A stretch of DNA of 18,151 bases from UBA1259 sp964453915 (GTDB taxonomy: Bacteria; Bacillota; Clostridia; Christensenellales; Borkfalkiaceae). Location: NCBI GenBank assembly GCA_964453915.1, contig CAYVPW010000026.1, positions 1-18,151 on the forward strand, read 5' to 3'. The position numbers were made by a program, and so were the translations under genes. Within the stretch, counting starts at the first letter, position 1. Each line of letters begins with the position of its first letter. Shown piece by piece: positions 1 to 7,400 of the stretch. The notes below the pieces were generated by a model. The model had not been told where the DNA came from and ran no database searches. It was given only the letters and a program-made list of their open reading frames with translations.

Positions 1-36
1 GTATTATATCAATTGATAAAAATATTTAAAATTTAC

Positions 37-65
37 TTTTTTATTTTTAAATAATGTGATATAAT
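37..65 (+). promoter_or_regulatory. Extended -10 sigma-A promoter of glnS
   Basis: A perfect TATAAT lies at 60-65, preceded by TG at 57-58, which makes an extended -10 element. The -35 region 17 bases upstream (37-42) is only a T-run, which is tolerated when the -10 is extended. Transcription would start near 72, giving a leader of about 23 bases that carries AAAAGGAG (81-88) six bases before the glnS ATG. Confidence 0.75.
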
Positions 66-94
66 CTATGCGGTTTACTTAAAAGGAGTAAAAA

Positions 95-1723
95 ATGATA
101 GAAGCGACTAATTTTATCGAGCAGATTATAAACGAAGAATTAGAAAGCGGAAAGGTTAAAAGTATTCAAACCCGTTTTCCGCCTGAACCTAACGGATACC
201 TTCATATAGGGCACGCAAAGTCTTTGTGCCTTAATTTCGGTGTAAAAGAAAAGTATAACGGCAAATGCAATTTGTTTTTAGACGATACTAATCCCAGTAA
301 AGAAAAAGAAGAGTTTGAAGAAGCGATAAAAAAAGATATTGCTTGGCTTGGTTTTTCTTACGATAAAATTACGCACGCTTCGGATTATTACGAAGATATT
401 TATAATTTTGCCGTAAAAGAAATTGAAATGGGCAACGCATTCGTTTGCGATATGAGTCCGGAAGAGATTTCACGCTGTCGCGGAACTCTTACCGAAGCGG
501 GAAAAGAAAGCCCTTACAGGAACAGGTCCGTAGAAGAAAACCTAAGGCTTTTTAGAGAAATGCGCGAAGGCAAATATGCGGATGGGGAAAAATGTTTAAG
601 GGCAAAGATAGATATGGCTAGCCCCAACATAAATATGAGGGACCCCGTTATTTACAGAATTTTAAGAGAAACGCATTACCGCACGGGGGATAAGTGGTGT
701 ATTTATCCTATGTACGACTTTGCTCATCCTATTTGCGACTATATGCAAGGAGTGACTCATTCGCTTTGTACGTTAGAGTTTGAAGATCACCGCCCGCTGT
801 ACGACTGGGTTGGCATTACTTTGGGATTTAATCCTAAACCCAGACAAATAGAGTTTGCAAGACTAAACGTGACTAATCTTGTAATGAGCAAGAGATATTT
901 AAAAAAACTTGTGGAAGACGGTTCGGTAGACGGATGGGACGATCCGCGTATGCCCACGCTTACGGGGCTTAGAAACAGAGGTGTTCCTGCGGAGGCGTTA
1001 AAAGATTTTTGTGCAAGAATAGGTATATCCAAAGCTAATTCCGAAGTGCAAATAAGTTATTTAGAAGCCTGCATAAGAGAATACTTAAATAATAATGCGG
1101 AAAGAGCAATTGGCGTGTTAAAGCCGCTTAAAGTGACCATTACCAACTATCCGGAAACTTGTGAAGAGTTGGATTTTGATATAAACCCAAACGAAGAGAT
1201 AAAGAGAACTAGAAAAATTACTTTTTCTAAAAACATTTTTATCGATGCGGACGATTTTTCGCTTAATCCGCCGCCTAAGTATTTTAGACTTAAAAAGGAC
1301 GGATACGTGCGCTTAAAATCTGCTTATATCATCAAGTGTGACGACGTGGTTTTGGGCGAAGACGGGCAAGTGAAAGAACTTTTGTGTTCTTATATCCCCG
1401 AAAGCAAAAGCGGAAACGATACTTCCGGCATAAAAGTTAAGGGCGTAATACAATGGGTAAACGCAAACGATGCTAAGGACGTTGAAATAAGAAGATACGA
1501 GCACTTGCTAAAAGACGAAGAGTATTCCGGTCAAGATTTCTCCGAGAGAATGAATAAGGACAGCGTTTCGGTGTTTAACGGCAAGGTTGAACCGTACGTT
1601 ATGGAAAACGGATTTGACAAACCCTATCAGTTTTTGCGCACGGGATATTTTAAGCTCTTAAAGGTGAAAGATAAAGACGTGATAAGCGAAATAGTTTCTT
1701 TAAAAGACAACTTTAATAAATAA
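95..1723 (+). CDS. glnS: Glutaminyl-tRNA synthetase (GlnRS, class Ib)
   Basis: Charges tRNA-Gln with glutamine in the cytoplasm, using ATP. The 542 residues are close to the usual bacterial length (E. coli about 554). The HIGH signature is intact at residues 37-40 within PNGYLHIGHAK, and the KMSKS-type loop reads VMSKR at 263-267. A Rossmann catalytic domain is followed from about residue 340 by the beta-barrel anticodon-binding half, beginning near RTRKITFSKNIFI. The absence of GluRS-like C-terminal helices and the EPNG..HIGHAKS form favour GlnRS over GluRS. The ATG is fixed by GGAG at 85-88. Many Bacillota make Gln-tRNA indirectly through GatCAB, so a full GlnRS is informative here, as is the tRNA-Gln gene at the other end of the window. 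It probably shares a transcript with the oxidoreductase gene 37 bases downstream. Confidence 0.97.
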   Translation: MIEATNFIEQIINEELESGKVKSIQTRFPPEPNGYLHIGHAKSLCLNFGVKEKYNGKCNLFLDDTNPSKEKEEFEEAIKKDIAWLGFSYDKITHASDYYEDIYNFAVKEIEMGNAFVCDMSPEEISRCRGTLTEAGKESPYRNRSVEENLRLFREMREGKYADGEKCLRAKIDMASPNINMRDPVIYRILRETHYRTGDKWCIYPMYDFAHPICDYMQGVTHSLCTLEFEDHRPLYDWVGITLGFNPKPRQIEFARLNVTNLVMSKRYLKKLVEDGSVDGWDDPRMPTLTGLRNRGVPAEALKDFCARIGISKANSEVQISYLEACIREYLNNNAERAIGVLKPLKVTITNYPETCEELDFDINPNEEIKRTRKITFSKNIFIDADDFSLNPPPKYFRLKKDGYVRLKSAYIIKCDDVVLGEDGQVKELLCSYIPESKSGNDTSGIKVKGVIQWVNANDAKDVEIRRYEHLLKDEEYSGQDFSERMNKDSVSVFNGKVEPYVMENGFDKPYQFLRTGYFKLLKVKDKDVISEIVSLKDNFNK

Positions 1724-1760
1724 AAACGGTTTTACAAATAATAATCGACAAGGAAAAAAT

Positions 1761-3134
1761 ATGATGAAATACGACGTTGTGATAATAGGCGCAGGCCCCG
1801 GCGGTATCTTTGCCGCTTACGAACTTATAAAAAAAGGTGAAAATAAAAAAATCGCCATTTTTGAAACGGGCAACCCGTTAGAAAAAAGAAAGTGCCCTAT
1901 AGACGGCAAAAAGATAAAATCTTGCGTTAATTGCCCCACGTGTGCAATTATGAACGGTTTTGGCGGAGCAGGTGCTTTTTCTGACGGAAAATATAATATA
2001 ACCAATCAATTCGGCGGAAATCTACACGAGTTTATAGGGCAAGATAAGTCCATAGAACTTATGAAGTACGTAGACGCTATAAACCTTGAAAACGGCGGAG
2101 AGGGTACTAAACTTTACTCAACCGCAAATACGCATATTAAAAAGTTGTGCTTACAAAACAAACTTCATTTATTAGATGCGCAAGTAAGGCATTTAGGCAC
2201 GGATAAAAACTTTATCGTTATGAAAAATATTTTTAATTTTCTTAAAGATAGGGTAGATTTCTTTTTCAATAGTCCCGTAGACAGGGTAGAAAAGGCGGAA
2301 GACGGCTATAAGATTTTTTCGGGCGATAAAGAGTGCTATGCAAAAGATTGTATTATTTCCGTTGGAAGAAGCGGAAGCAAGTGGATGGAAAGCGTTTGCA
2401 AAGACTTAGGCATAAAAACACACTCTAACCGTGTTGATATCGGCGTGAGAGTAGAATTGCCCGCCCCGATTTTTTCTCACTTAACGGACGAACTTTACGA
2501 AAGCAAAATAGTTTACAGAACCGAAAAGTACGAGGATTTGGTTAGAACTTTCTGTATGAACCCGTACGGTGCGGTCGTTACGGAAAATACCAACGGCATT
2601 GTGACCGTTAACGGACACAGTTACGAAGATCCCGAAAAACATACCCAAAACACTAACTTTGCGTTGCTTGTTTCAAAGCATTTTTCAGAACCGTTTAACG
2701 ATAGCAACGCTTATGCGGAAAACATCGTAAAACTTTCTAATATGCTTGGCGGCGGCGTTATGGTGCAACGCTTTGGCGACCTTATCAGGGGACAAAGAAG
2801 TACCGTAAAGAGAATTGCGGAAAACTTTGTCGTGCCGACGCTTTCTGCAACTCCCGGTGATTTAAGCTTGGTAATTCCTAAGCGTATTTTAGACGGTATT
2901 GTAGAGATGATTTACGCACTTGATAAAATTGCACCCGGCACTGCTAACGACGAAACGCTTTTATACGGCGTGGAAGTTAAGTTCTATAACATGACCGTGC
3001 ATATAGACAATAATCTTATGACCTGCCATAAAGGGCTTTACGTGATAGGCGATTGCAGCGGTGTCACGCACTCACTTTCTCACGCTTCGGCAAGCGGTGT
3101 ATACGTTGCAAGAAGAATTTTGGATATAGAATAA
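1761..3134 (+). CDS. FAD-dependent oxidoreductase of the COG2509 type
   Basis: Predicted cytoplasmic flavoprotein of unknown substrate. The N-terminus carries a dinucleotide-binding fold with GAGPGG at residues 10-15, followed by a basic, Cys-rich stretch with cysteines 45, 55, 58 and 61 (C-x9-C-x2-C-x2-C), then GFGGAGAFSDGK. The C-terminus has the second FAD-contacting motif, LYVIGDCSGVTHSLSHA, and the preceding TPGDLSLVIPKR segment is typical of this uncharacterised family. At 457 residues it is full length. Two in-frame ATGs (1761, 1764) both suit the AAGGA at 1750-1754; I take the first, and the choice changes one residue. It follows glnS by 37 bases without a visible terminator, so co-transcription is likely, and ends before a bidirectional terminator. 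The cysteine cluster could bind zinc or an iron-sulfur cluster; that is inference. Confidence 0.85.
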   Translation: MMKYDVVIIGAGPGGIFAAYELIKKGENKKIAIFETGNPLEKRKCPIDGKKIKSCVNCPTCAIMNGFGGAGAFSDGKYNITNQFGGNLHEFIGQDKSIELMKYVDAINLENGGEGTKLYSTANTHIKKLCLQNKLHLLDAQVRHLGTDKNFIVMKNIFNFLKDRVDFFFNSPVDRVEKAEDGYKIFSGDKECYAKDCIISVGRSGSKWMESVCKDLGIKTHSNRVDIGVRVELPAPIFSHLTDELYESKIVYRTEKYEDLVRTFCMNPYGAVVTENTNGIVTVNGHSYEDPEKHTQNTNFALLVSKHFSEPFNDSNAYAENIVKLSNMLGGGVMVQRFGDLIRGQRSTVKRIAENFVVPTLSATPGDLSLVIPKRILDGIVEMIYALDKIAPGTANDETLLYGVEVKFYNMTVHIDNNLMTCHKGLYVIGDCSGVTHSLSHASASGVYVARRILDIE

Positions 3135-3162
3135 TTAAGATAGCAAGTAAAAAACAATACCT

Positions 3163-3195
3163 AAAAAGTCGTCGTAATTATTGCGGCGGCTTTTT
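3163..3195. terminator. Bidirectional intrinsic terminator between convergent genes
   Basis: A 12-base stem (AAAAAGTCGTCG at 3163-3174 with CGGCGGCTTTTT at 3184-3195, two G-T wobbles) encloses a 9-base loop. The T-run on each strand makes it a terminator both for the plus-strand oxidoreductase (stop at 3134) and for the minus-strand lipoprotein gene (stop at 3237). Confidence 0.85.
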
Positions 3196-3236
3196 GATTA
3201 GAGTGAGATTGGTTGTAAGTTTTTATCGTGAGGCGG

Positions 3237-3914
3237 CTATAAAACTTCTCTTACGGCTAAAATTTCTCCGCTAAAACCGTCTATTAGCAGCGCTTTTAGG
3301 TTTTTATCTTTAGAAGTAATGCCGGCATACCAGTACGGCTTTTGGTCTTTTACAAGTACTTTAAGGTGTATGTTTGCGTTAAACGTTCCGTCTTCCGTTA
3401 GGTAAGAGTTTATTAAATTCGCCTGGTTTTTTTCTAGATATTTTAATGCAGCGGTTCCGTCTACCGTGTTTTCAGGAAGAACCGATTTCATTAAGACGGT
3501 ACTCTTTACGGAAGAAGAAACTATTTCCGCTTGAAATTCTTTTTGGTTAAAATCCTGAATTTCTATGCTTGCTTTAACCGTATCCGTTACGGGGTCTAGA
3601 TGAAATTTAGATTGATAAGCAGTTCCGTTTACCGAAATACTTATGCTTCTGGAAATACTATCCGTTTCTTTACCTTTTAATGTAAAATCTAAGGTGTAAA
3701 TTTTATCGTTTTGCATTATATCCCTTGCGTAAGGGTTTTCTTTAAATCCGTAGCACGCTTTAAGTGTATATAATTCGTTTTCGCCTTCATAAATATTTTC
3801 TCTCAGTTCGCTTACGTGTTCCATAAGTCCTGTTTGAGTTTTGCACGCAGGTAAGAACGTAAAAAGAAATAGAACGCAAAAAAACAAGGCGCTTAATTTT
3901 ATAAGTTTACCCAT
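3237..3914 (-). CDS. Uncharacterised lipoprotein with PepSY-like C-terminus
   Basis: A 225-residue predicted lipoprotein. After a short basic N-terminus there is a hydrophobic segment (about residues 5-20) ending in the lipobox LPAC at 21-24, so Cys24 would be lipidated and the protein tethered outside the membrane. No catalytic motif is evident. The last 35 or so residues (KPYWYAGI... then ALLIDGFSGEILAVRE) resemble the end of PepSY-type domains, where a conserved aromatic strand is followed by a D-x-x-(T/S)GE turn; this is a weak resemblance. The ATG is supported by AGGAG (complement of 3923-3927) eight bases upstream. It is divergent from the membrane-protein gene at 4078 and converges on the oxidoreductase. 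I saw no good promoter for it in 3915-4077. Function unknown. Confidence 0.7.
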   Translation of the reverse strand: MGKLIKLSALFFCVLFLFTFLPACKTQTGLMEHVSELRENIYEGENELYTLKACYGFKENPYARDIMQNDKIYTLDFTLKGKETDSISRSISISVNGTAYQSKFHLDPVTDTVKASIEIQDFNQKEFQAEIVSSSVKSTVLMKSVLPENTVDGTAALKYLEKNQANLINSYLTEDGTFNANIHLKVLVKDQKPYWYAGITSKDKNLKALLIDGFSGEILAVREVL

Positions 3915-3992
3915 TTTAACTTCTCCTTTTCTATAAAAAACTATGCTTTTTTTGCTTTTTATATGATAGAAAACTAAACTTTACGCAAAAGA

Positions 3993-4021
3993 TTGATTTT
4001 TTTTAGAATGTTTGGTAAAAT
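3993..4021 (+). promoter_or_regulatory. Sigma-A promoter of the membrane-protein gene at 4078
   Basis: TTGATT (3993-3998) and TAAAAT (4016-4021) are separated by exactly 17 bases. Each hexamer is a near match to consensus. The predicted start near 4028 leaves a leader of about 50 bases ending in AAAGGAG before ATG 4078. Confidence 0.65.
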
Positions 4022-4077
4022 ATTAAAAAATAGGTTGATATTTGTTCGTGCTAAAAGGGTGCGGATAAAGGAGTAAT

Positions 4078-4683
4078 ATGAAAAAAACCGTGCTAAAAAC
4101 AGTCGGGTTTACCGTTTTGGGTATTTTTATAGCCTTAATAGTTTTTTTTAGTACTTTTTTTGTTTTCTTTCCGAGAATATTAGGGCACGCTTCTAAAGAG
4201 CTGGGCAATCACGGGGCGGCGGTTTATTTTTACGAAAGAGAGTATGAAAAACAAGGGCGCTTAGAGGACCTTGCAATTTTGGTTTACGAGTTAGATGTAA
4301 AAAAAGATGCTGAAAAAACCGTTAAATATACGGGGCTTGCGATAGAGCAGTTGGGAGATTTGTTTTCCGAAAGGCAGGAAGATTTTAAGGATTCTTGTTC
4401 GGCAAAAGAATATTTTTACACCAAAATCTGTTTAGCGTTGATAGAAGTTTCTAACGTGGACGCTGCGGTTGTTCGCGCAAACGAATTTGTTAACGACGGT
4501 GAGTGCGGATATACTAATTATAACCCGTACAGAATTATGATATCTTCTAAGGGAAGTTCTTTAAGCAAAGAAGACTTGCTAAAAATAAAAGCGGGAATGG
4601 TTAGCGTGAGAGAGGGGGTTTCAGATAAGGCGCTTCTTGATTCTGACGTTGCAACGATAGATTCTCTGTTATTAAATAAATAA
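4078..4683 (+). CDS. Single-pass membrane protein of unknown function
   Basis: A 201-residue protein not recognised as a named family. A basic N-terminus (MKKTVLK) is followed by a long hydrophobic segment (about residues 9-33), probably an uncleaved signal anchor, because no AxA or lipobox site follows it. The remainder would be extracytoplasmic and looks helical; the stretch from about residue 45 to 95 (AAVYFYEREYEKQG..., then alternating Leu/Tyr-rich helices) suggests one or two TPR-like helical hairpins, a weak inference. Three cysteines lie in the soluble part. The start is fixed by AAGGAG just upstream. It has its own promoter and a terminator right after the stop, so it is probably a single-gene transcript. 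It is divergent from the lipoprotein gene; the shared intergenic region could co-regulate the pair. Confidence 0.7.
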   Translation: MKKTVLKTVGFTVLGIFIALIVFFSTFFVFFPRILGHASKELGNHGAAVYFYEREYEKQGRLEDLAILVYELDVKKDAEKTVKYTGLAIEQLGDLFSERQEDFKDSCSAKEYFYTKICLALIEVSNVDAAVVRANEFVNDGECGYTNYNPYRIMISSKGSSLSKEDLLKIKAGMVSVREGVSDKALLDSDVATIDSLLLNK

Positions 4684-4684
4684 G

Positions 4685-4707
4685 GTCACGATATTTCGTG
4701 ACTTTTT
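4685..4707 (+). terminator. Intrinsic terminator after the membrane-protein gene
   Basis: GTCACGA (4685-4691) pairs perfectly with TCGTGAC (4696-4702) around a TATT loop and is followed by five Ts. It begins two bases after the stop codon and ends 29 bases before the next gene's ATG. Confidence 0.85.
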
Positions 4708-4736
4708 CATACTAAAATATCTTGTAGAGGCATTTG

Positions 4737-5606
4737 ATGAACGGATTAACTAAGGCGGAAAGGAGCGGATTGACTTTTTCCGCTTTGATAATTTTATACC
4801 TTTTTATAAACGTGATAGGGCAGGCGGTTTTACTTAATTTTACGGAAAGCGGAAGCGTGGTTTTTTTGGCAGTATCTTCGCTTTTTTCCGAAATAGCGTT
4901 GTTTACGGTATCTTTGGTACATAGAAAAAGAAACGGGGAAAACCTTTTCGATTCCGAAAACGTGAAAAAATTTAATCCGCTATACGTTGTCGTATCCTTT
5001 TTGATTGCGGCGGGTATGTTTATGGGGCTTGGCTTTTTAAATCAGGCTTTTGCAAACTTGCTTTCCGGCTGGGGATTAAAGACGAGTTCGGTATCCGTTC
5101 CGCTAGATAACGTTTATCAGTATTTGTTGTTTACGCTTTTGCTTGCCGTAATACCCGCTGTATCGGAAGAACTGTTTTTTAGGGGTGTGTTTATAAACGG
5201 GCTATCAGGAGTAAAAACAGTTTCTGCTTGTTTGCTTTGCGGGTTGTTTTTTGCACTGTATCATTGTTCTGCAACGCAGTTTATATATCAATTTTTCTAC
5301 GGTTTTGTTCTTGCGCTTTTAACCGTTAAAACAGGTAGTGCAATACCGTCTATGCTTGCACACTTTATAAACAACTTCGGCGTACTTTCTTTTGAATATT
5401 TTGGCGTTGGCATAGATTTTTACAATCCGTTTATTATAGCAGGCGGCTTGATAATGCTTATAATCGCCGTGTGTATTTTGTTGTTTTATCCAAAAATCAA
5501 AAAGGGAGAAACGGTTAAAGGAGAAAAGGGAAAACTGTTTTTTCCGTTCGGATTCGTCGGCGTGGTGCTTTGCCTTGTAATGATTATAGGAAACTTGTTT
5601 TTATGA
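4737..5606 (+). CDS. CPBP-family intramembrane metalloprotease
   Basis: A polytopic membrane protein (289 residues, roughly eight hydrophobic segments) of the CPBP/Abi group, whose best-known members are the CAAX prenyl protease Rce1 and bacteriocin self-immunity proteins. All three signature motifs are present: EELFFR at 144-149, F-x-x-x-H ending at His176, and H-x-x-x-N at 209-213. It is therefore probably catalytically competent, with metal or active-site residues inside the membrane. The substrate cannot be inferred. I start it at ATG 4737, seven bases after AGAGG (4726-4730), rather than at the TTG immediately before, which sits too close. Its end overlaps rlmH by ATGA. There is little room for a promoter between the terminator at 4707 and the start, so transcription may depend on read-through. 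Confidence 0.88.
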   Translation: MNGLTKAERSGLTFSALIILYLFINVIGQAVLLNFTESGSVVFLAVSSLFSEIALFTVSLVHRKRNGENLFDSENVKKFNPLYVVVSFLIAAGMFMGLGFLNQAFANLLSGWGLKTSSVSVPLDNVYQYLLFTLLLAVIPAVSEELFFRGVFINGLSGVKTVSACLLCGLFFALYHCSATQFIYQFFYGFVLALLTVKTGSAIPSMLAHFINNFGVLSFEYFGVGIDFYNPFIIAGGLIMLIIAVCILLFYPKIKKGETVKGEKGKLFFPFGFVGVVLCLVMIIGNLFL

Positions 5607-6076
5607 TTAAAATAAACGTTTTGGCGGTTGGAAAGGTAAAAGAAAAGTACTTTGCGGAAGCCGTTGCAGAGTATGCAAAAAGACTTTCTAAATACTGCGA
5701 ATTTAAAATTACGGAGATTTCCGAAGAAAACTATTCTAAAACGGACGTTGCCACGGCGGAGATAATTAAACAAAAAGAAGGCGAGAAAATTTTGCCGCTT
5801 ATTAAAGGGTATGTCTTTGCTGCGGCGATAGAAGGAAAAAAGGTTTCAAGCGAGTCTTTTGCGGATAAGTTAAAAAGGCTTGCCGACGCGGGAAACGGGG
5901 TGTTTACTTTTATAATAGGCGGTTCTTACGGGCTTTCTAAGGAAGTAAAAGATAGGGCTAACGAACTTATTTCTTTTTCAGGCGCAACTTTTCCGCATAC
6001 TCTTTTTAGAGTGATTTTAACAGAGCAAATATACAGGGCGTTTTGCATAAACAGCGGTTCGCCTTATCATAAATAA
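5603..6076 (+). CDS. rlmH: 23S rRNA (pseudouridine1915-N3)-methyltransferase RlmH
   Basis: A SPOUT-fold methyltransferase that uses S-adenosylmethionine to methylate pseudouridine 1915 in helix 69 of 23S rRNA on the assembled 70S ribosome. From ATG 5603 it is 157 residues, matching the normal length of 155-160. Hallmarks are the start IKINVLAVGK, the EGKKVSSESFA segment at 77-87, the SAM-binding trefoil-knot loop IGGSYG at 105-110, and the C-terminal knot ending in the conserved SGSPYHK at 151-157. An upstream TTG at 5570 is open but would add residues foreign to the family and deepen the overlap with the protease gene. The chosen ATG gives an ATGA overlap, implying translational coupling. 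Confidence 0.96.
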   Translation: MIKINVLAVGKVKEKYFAEAVAEYAKRLSKYCEFKITEISEENYSKTDVATAEIIKQKEGEKILPLIKGYVFAAAIEGKKVSSESFADKLKRLADAGNGVFTFIIGGSYGLSKEVKDRANELISFSGATFPHTLFRVILTEQIYRAFCINSGSPYHK

Positions 6077-6091
6077 ACTAATACGCCTTTT

Positions 6092-6871
6092 TTGCGCATA
6101 TATATAAGCGTGAGCGTTTTAAGCGAATTAGAAAAGTTTTATAACGAATTTATTGGGAAAAAGGGGATAATAGGAAAAACCGGCAAAGGAAAACCTATTC
6201 CGTTTTTTGCCATTAAAAAAAGCGAATTTCCCGTTGTGATTTGTCAATATGCCATTCACGCAAGAGAATACGTGACCACTGCCGTTGCGCTTATGCAAAT
6301 AAAAGAATTTATAAAGAGTGGCAAAACGGGCAAGGTTTATTTTATTCCTGCGGTAAATATAGACGGCATAGAGATTGCGTTAAAAGAAAAACCGCTTTAT
6401 AAAGCAAATGCGTTCGGTGTGGATTTAAACGTTAATTTCGATGCGCGTTGGGGAACCGGTGCAAAAAACGTTAGAGTTGTTGCGGACGAAAATTATATAG
6501 GCAAAAAACCTTTTTCTGAAAGAGAAACCCGTGCGTTGAGAGATTTTACAGTAAGTATAAAACCACACGCAACGCTAAGTTATCACACAAAGGGGGAAGA
6601 GATTTATTACGAATTTTTTCAATCGCCAAAAGATAAAGAAAGGGATTATAATTTAGCAAAAAAAATATCGGACTGCACGGGGTATGCTATAAAAAGCACG
6701 CCGTACAGTGCGGGCGGATATAAAGACTGGTGTATAGAAAAGTTAAAAATTCCCGCTTTTACGATAGAGGCAGGGAGAGATGATTTAACTCACCCGATTT
6801 CTTTAAGGTATGCGGCGGAAATATTTGAAAAAAACAAGCGAGTGATAAACGTTTTGACGGAAAGTTTATGA
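6092..6871 (+). CDS. M14-family zinc peptidase, probably murein-peptide specific
   Basis: A 259-residue metallopeptidase with the M14 zinc ligands HARE (His and Glu of H-x-x-E, about residues 53-56) and a downstream His in LSYHTKGEEIYYEF, the NIDG turn, and a general-base Glu in FTIEAGRD. The HTKGEEIYY pattern fits the gamma-D-glutamyl-diamino acid peptidase branch (M14C), so cleavage of peptidoglycan stem peptides is likely. No signal peptide is seen, suggesting a cytoplasmic role such as recycling imported muropeptides. In GVDLNVNFD a valine occupies the place where carboxypeptidase A has the substrate-binding Arg of N-R-N. The start is uncertain: TTG 6092 and GTG 6110 both lack a ribosome binding site, and the frame is continuous with rlmH except for its TAA at 6074. 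The end overlaps tadA by ATGA. Confidence 0.85.
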   Translation: MRIYISVSVLSELEKFYNEFIGKKGIIGKTGKGKPIPFFAIKKSEFPVVICQYAIHAREYVTTAVALMQIKEFIKSGKTGKVYFIPAVNIDGIEIALKEKPLYKANAFGVDLNVNFDARWGTGAKNVRVVADENYIGKKPFSERETRALRDFTVSIKPHATLSYHTKGEEIYYEFFQSPKDKERDYNLAKKISDCTGYAIKSTPYSAGGYKDWCIEKLKIPAFTIEAGRDDLTHPISLRYAAEIFEKNKRVINVLTESL

Positions 6872-7332
6872 AAGACGAATTTTTTATAAAAAAGGCATTG
6901 CAAAAGGCAAAACAAGCCGAAAGAATAGATGAAGTGCCCATAGGCGCTGTTATAGTTATAGACGGTAAAATAATTGCAAGCGGATATAATACGGTAGAAA
7001 AAATGCAAGACGCAACCTGCCACGCAGAGATAAACGCTATAAAAAAAGCGTGTAAAAAACTAAAAAGCTGGAGATTAGACGGGGCTGAAATGTTTATAAC
7101 CTTAGAGCCGTGCCCTATGTGTGCCGGTGCGATTGCAAACGCAAGAATAAAGAGAGTTGTTTTTGGTGCGTATGAAAAAAAGAGCGGTTGTGCGGAAAGC
7201 AAATACAGCATACTTTCTGATAGCGGACTTAACCATAACGTTGAATATGCCGGCGGAGTTATGGAAAAAGAGTGCTCGGATATTTTAAAAAATTATTTTA
7301 AAACCAAGAGAAAGCAAAAAAGCCTTGACTAA
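6868..7332 (+). CDS. tadA: tRNA-specific adenosine-34 deaminase TadA
   Basis: Converts the wobble adenosine of tRNA-Arg(ACG) to inosine so that CGU, CGC and CGA can be read by one tRNA. The 154 residues carry the cytidine/deoxycytidylate-deaminase zinc site: HAE at 52-54 (His52 ligand, Glu54 proton shuttle) and PCPMC at 81-85 (Cys82 and Cys85 ligands). VPIGAVIV near residue 23 and the C-terminal tail typical of TadA distinguish it from guanine or riboflavin-pathway deaminases. Its ATG overlaps the M14 stop codon, so translation is probably coupled. The promoter for prs overlaps its last two codons. Confidence 0.95.
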   Translation: MKDEFFIKKALQKAKQAERIDEVPIGAVIVIDGKIIASGYNTVEKMQDATCHAEINAIKKACKKLKSWRLDGAEMFITLEPCPMCAGAIANARIKRVVFGAYEKKSGCAESKYSILSDSGLNHNVEYAGGVMEKECSDILKNYFKTKRKQKSLD

Positions 7333-7353
7333 ATTTTATAATTAGAATAGAAT
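7325..7353 (+). promoter_or_regulatory. Sigma-A promoter of prs
   Basis: TTGACT (7325-7330), embedded in the last codons of tadA, and TAGAAT (7348-7353) are separated by 17 bases; each differs from consensus at one position. The expected start is near 7360, giving a leader of about 40 bases before prs. Confidence 0.75.
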
Positions 7354-7400
7354 ATAAGCGTACTAAATGTACACAAAGTTACATTAGGAGAAAAAATAAA

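Noticed and set aside
5570..5602. Upstream TTG extending RlmH by 11 residues
   Set aside because: RlmH proteins start at MIKINVL-like sequence, and ATG 5603 gives the usual ATGA coupling with the preceding gene.
4734..5606. CPBP protease as part of a bacteriocin or defence locus
   Set aside because: CPBP proteins can give bacteriocin immunity, but no precursor peptide, leader, modification enzyme or ABC transporter is nearby; the neighbours are rlmH, a peptidase and tadA.
6759..7211. 150-residue open frame on the minus strand opposite the M14/tadA junction
   Set aside because: It lies antisense to two well-supported genes, including the TadA zinc motifs, has no ribosome binding site that stands out, and its composition is what the complement of A-rich coding sequence gives.
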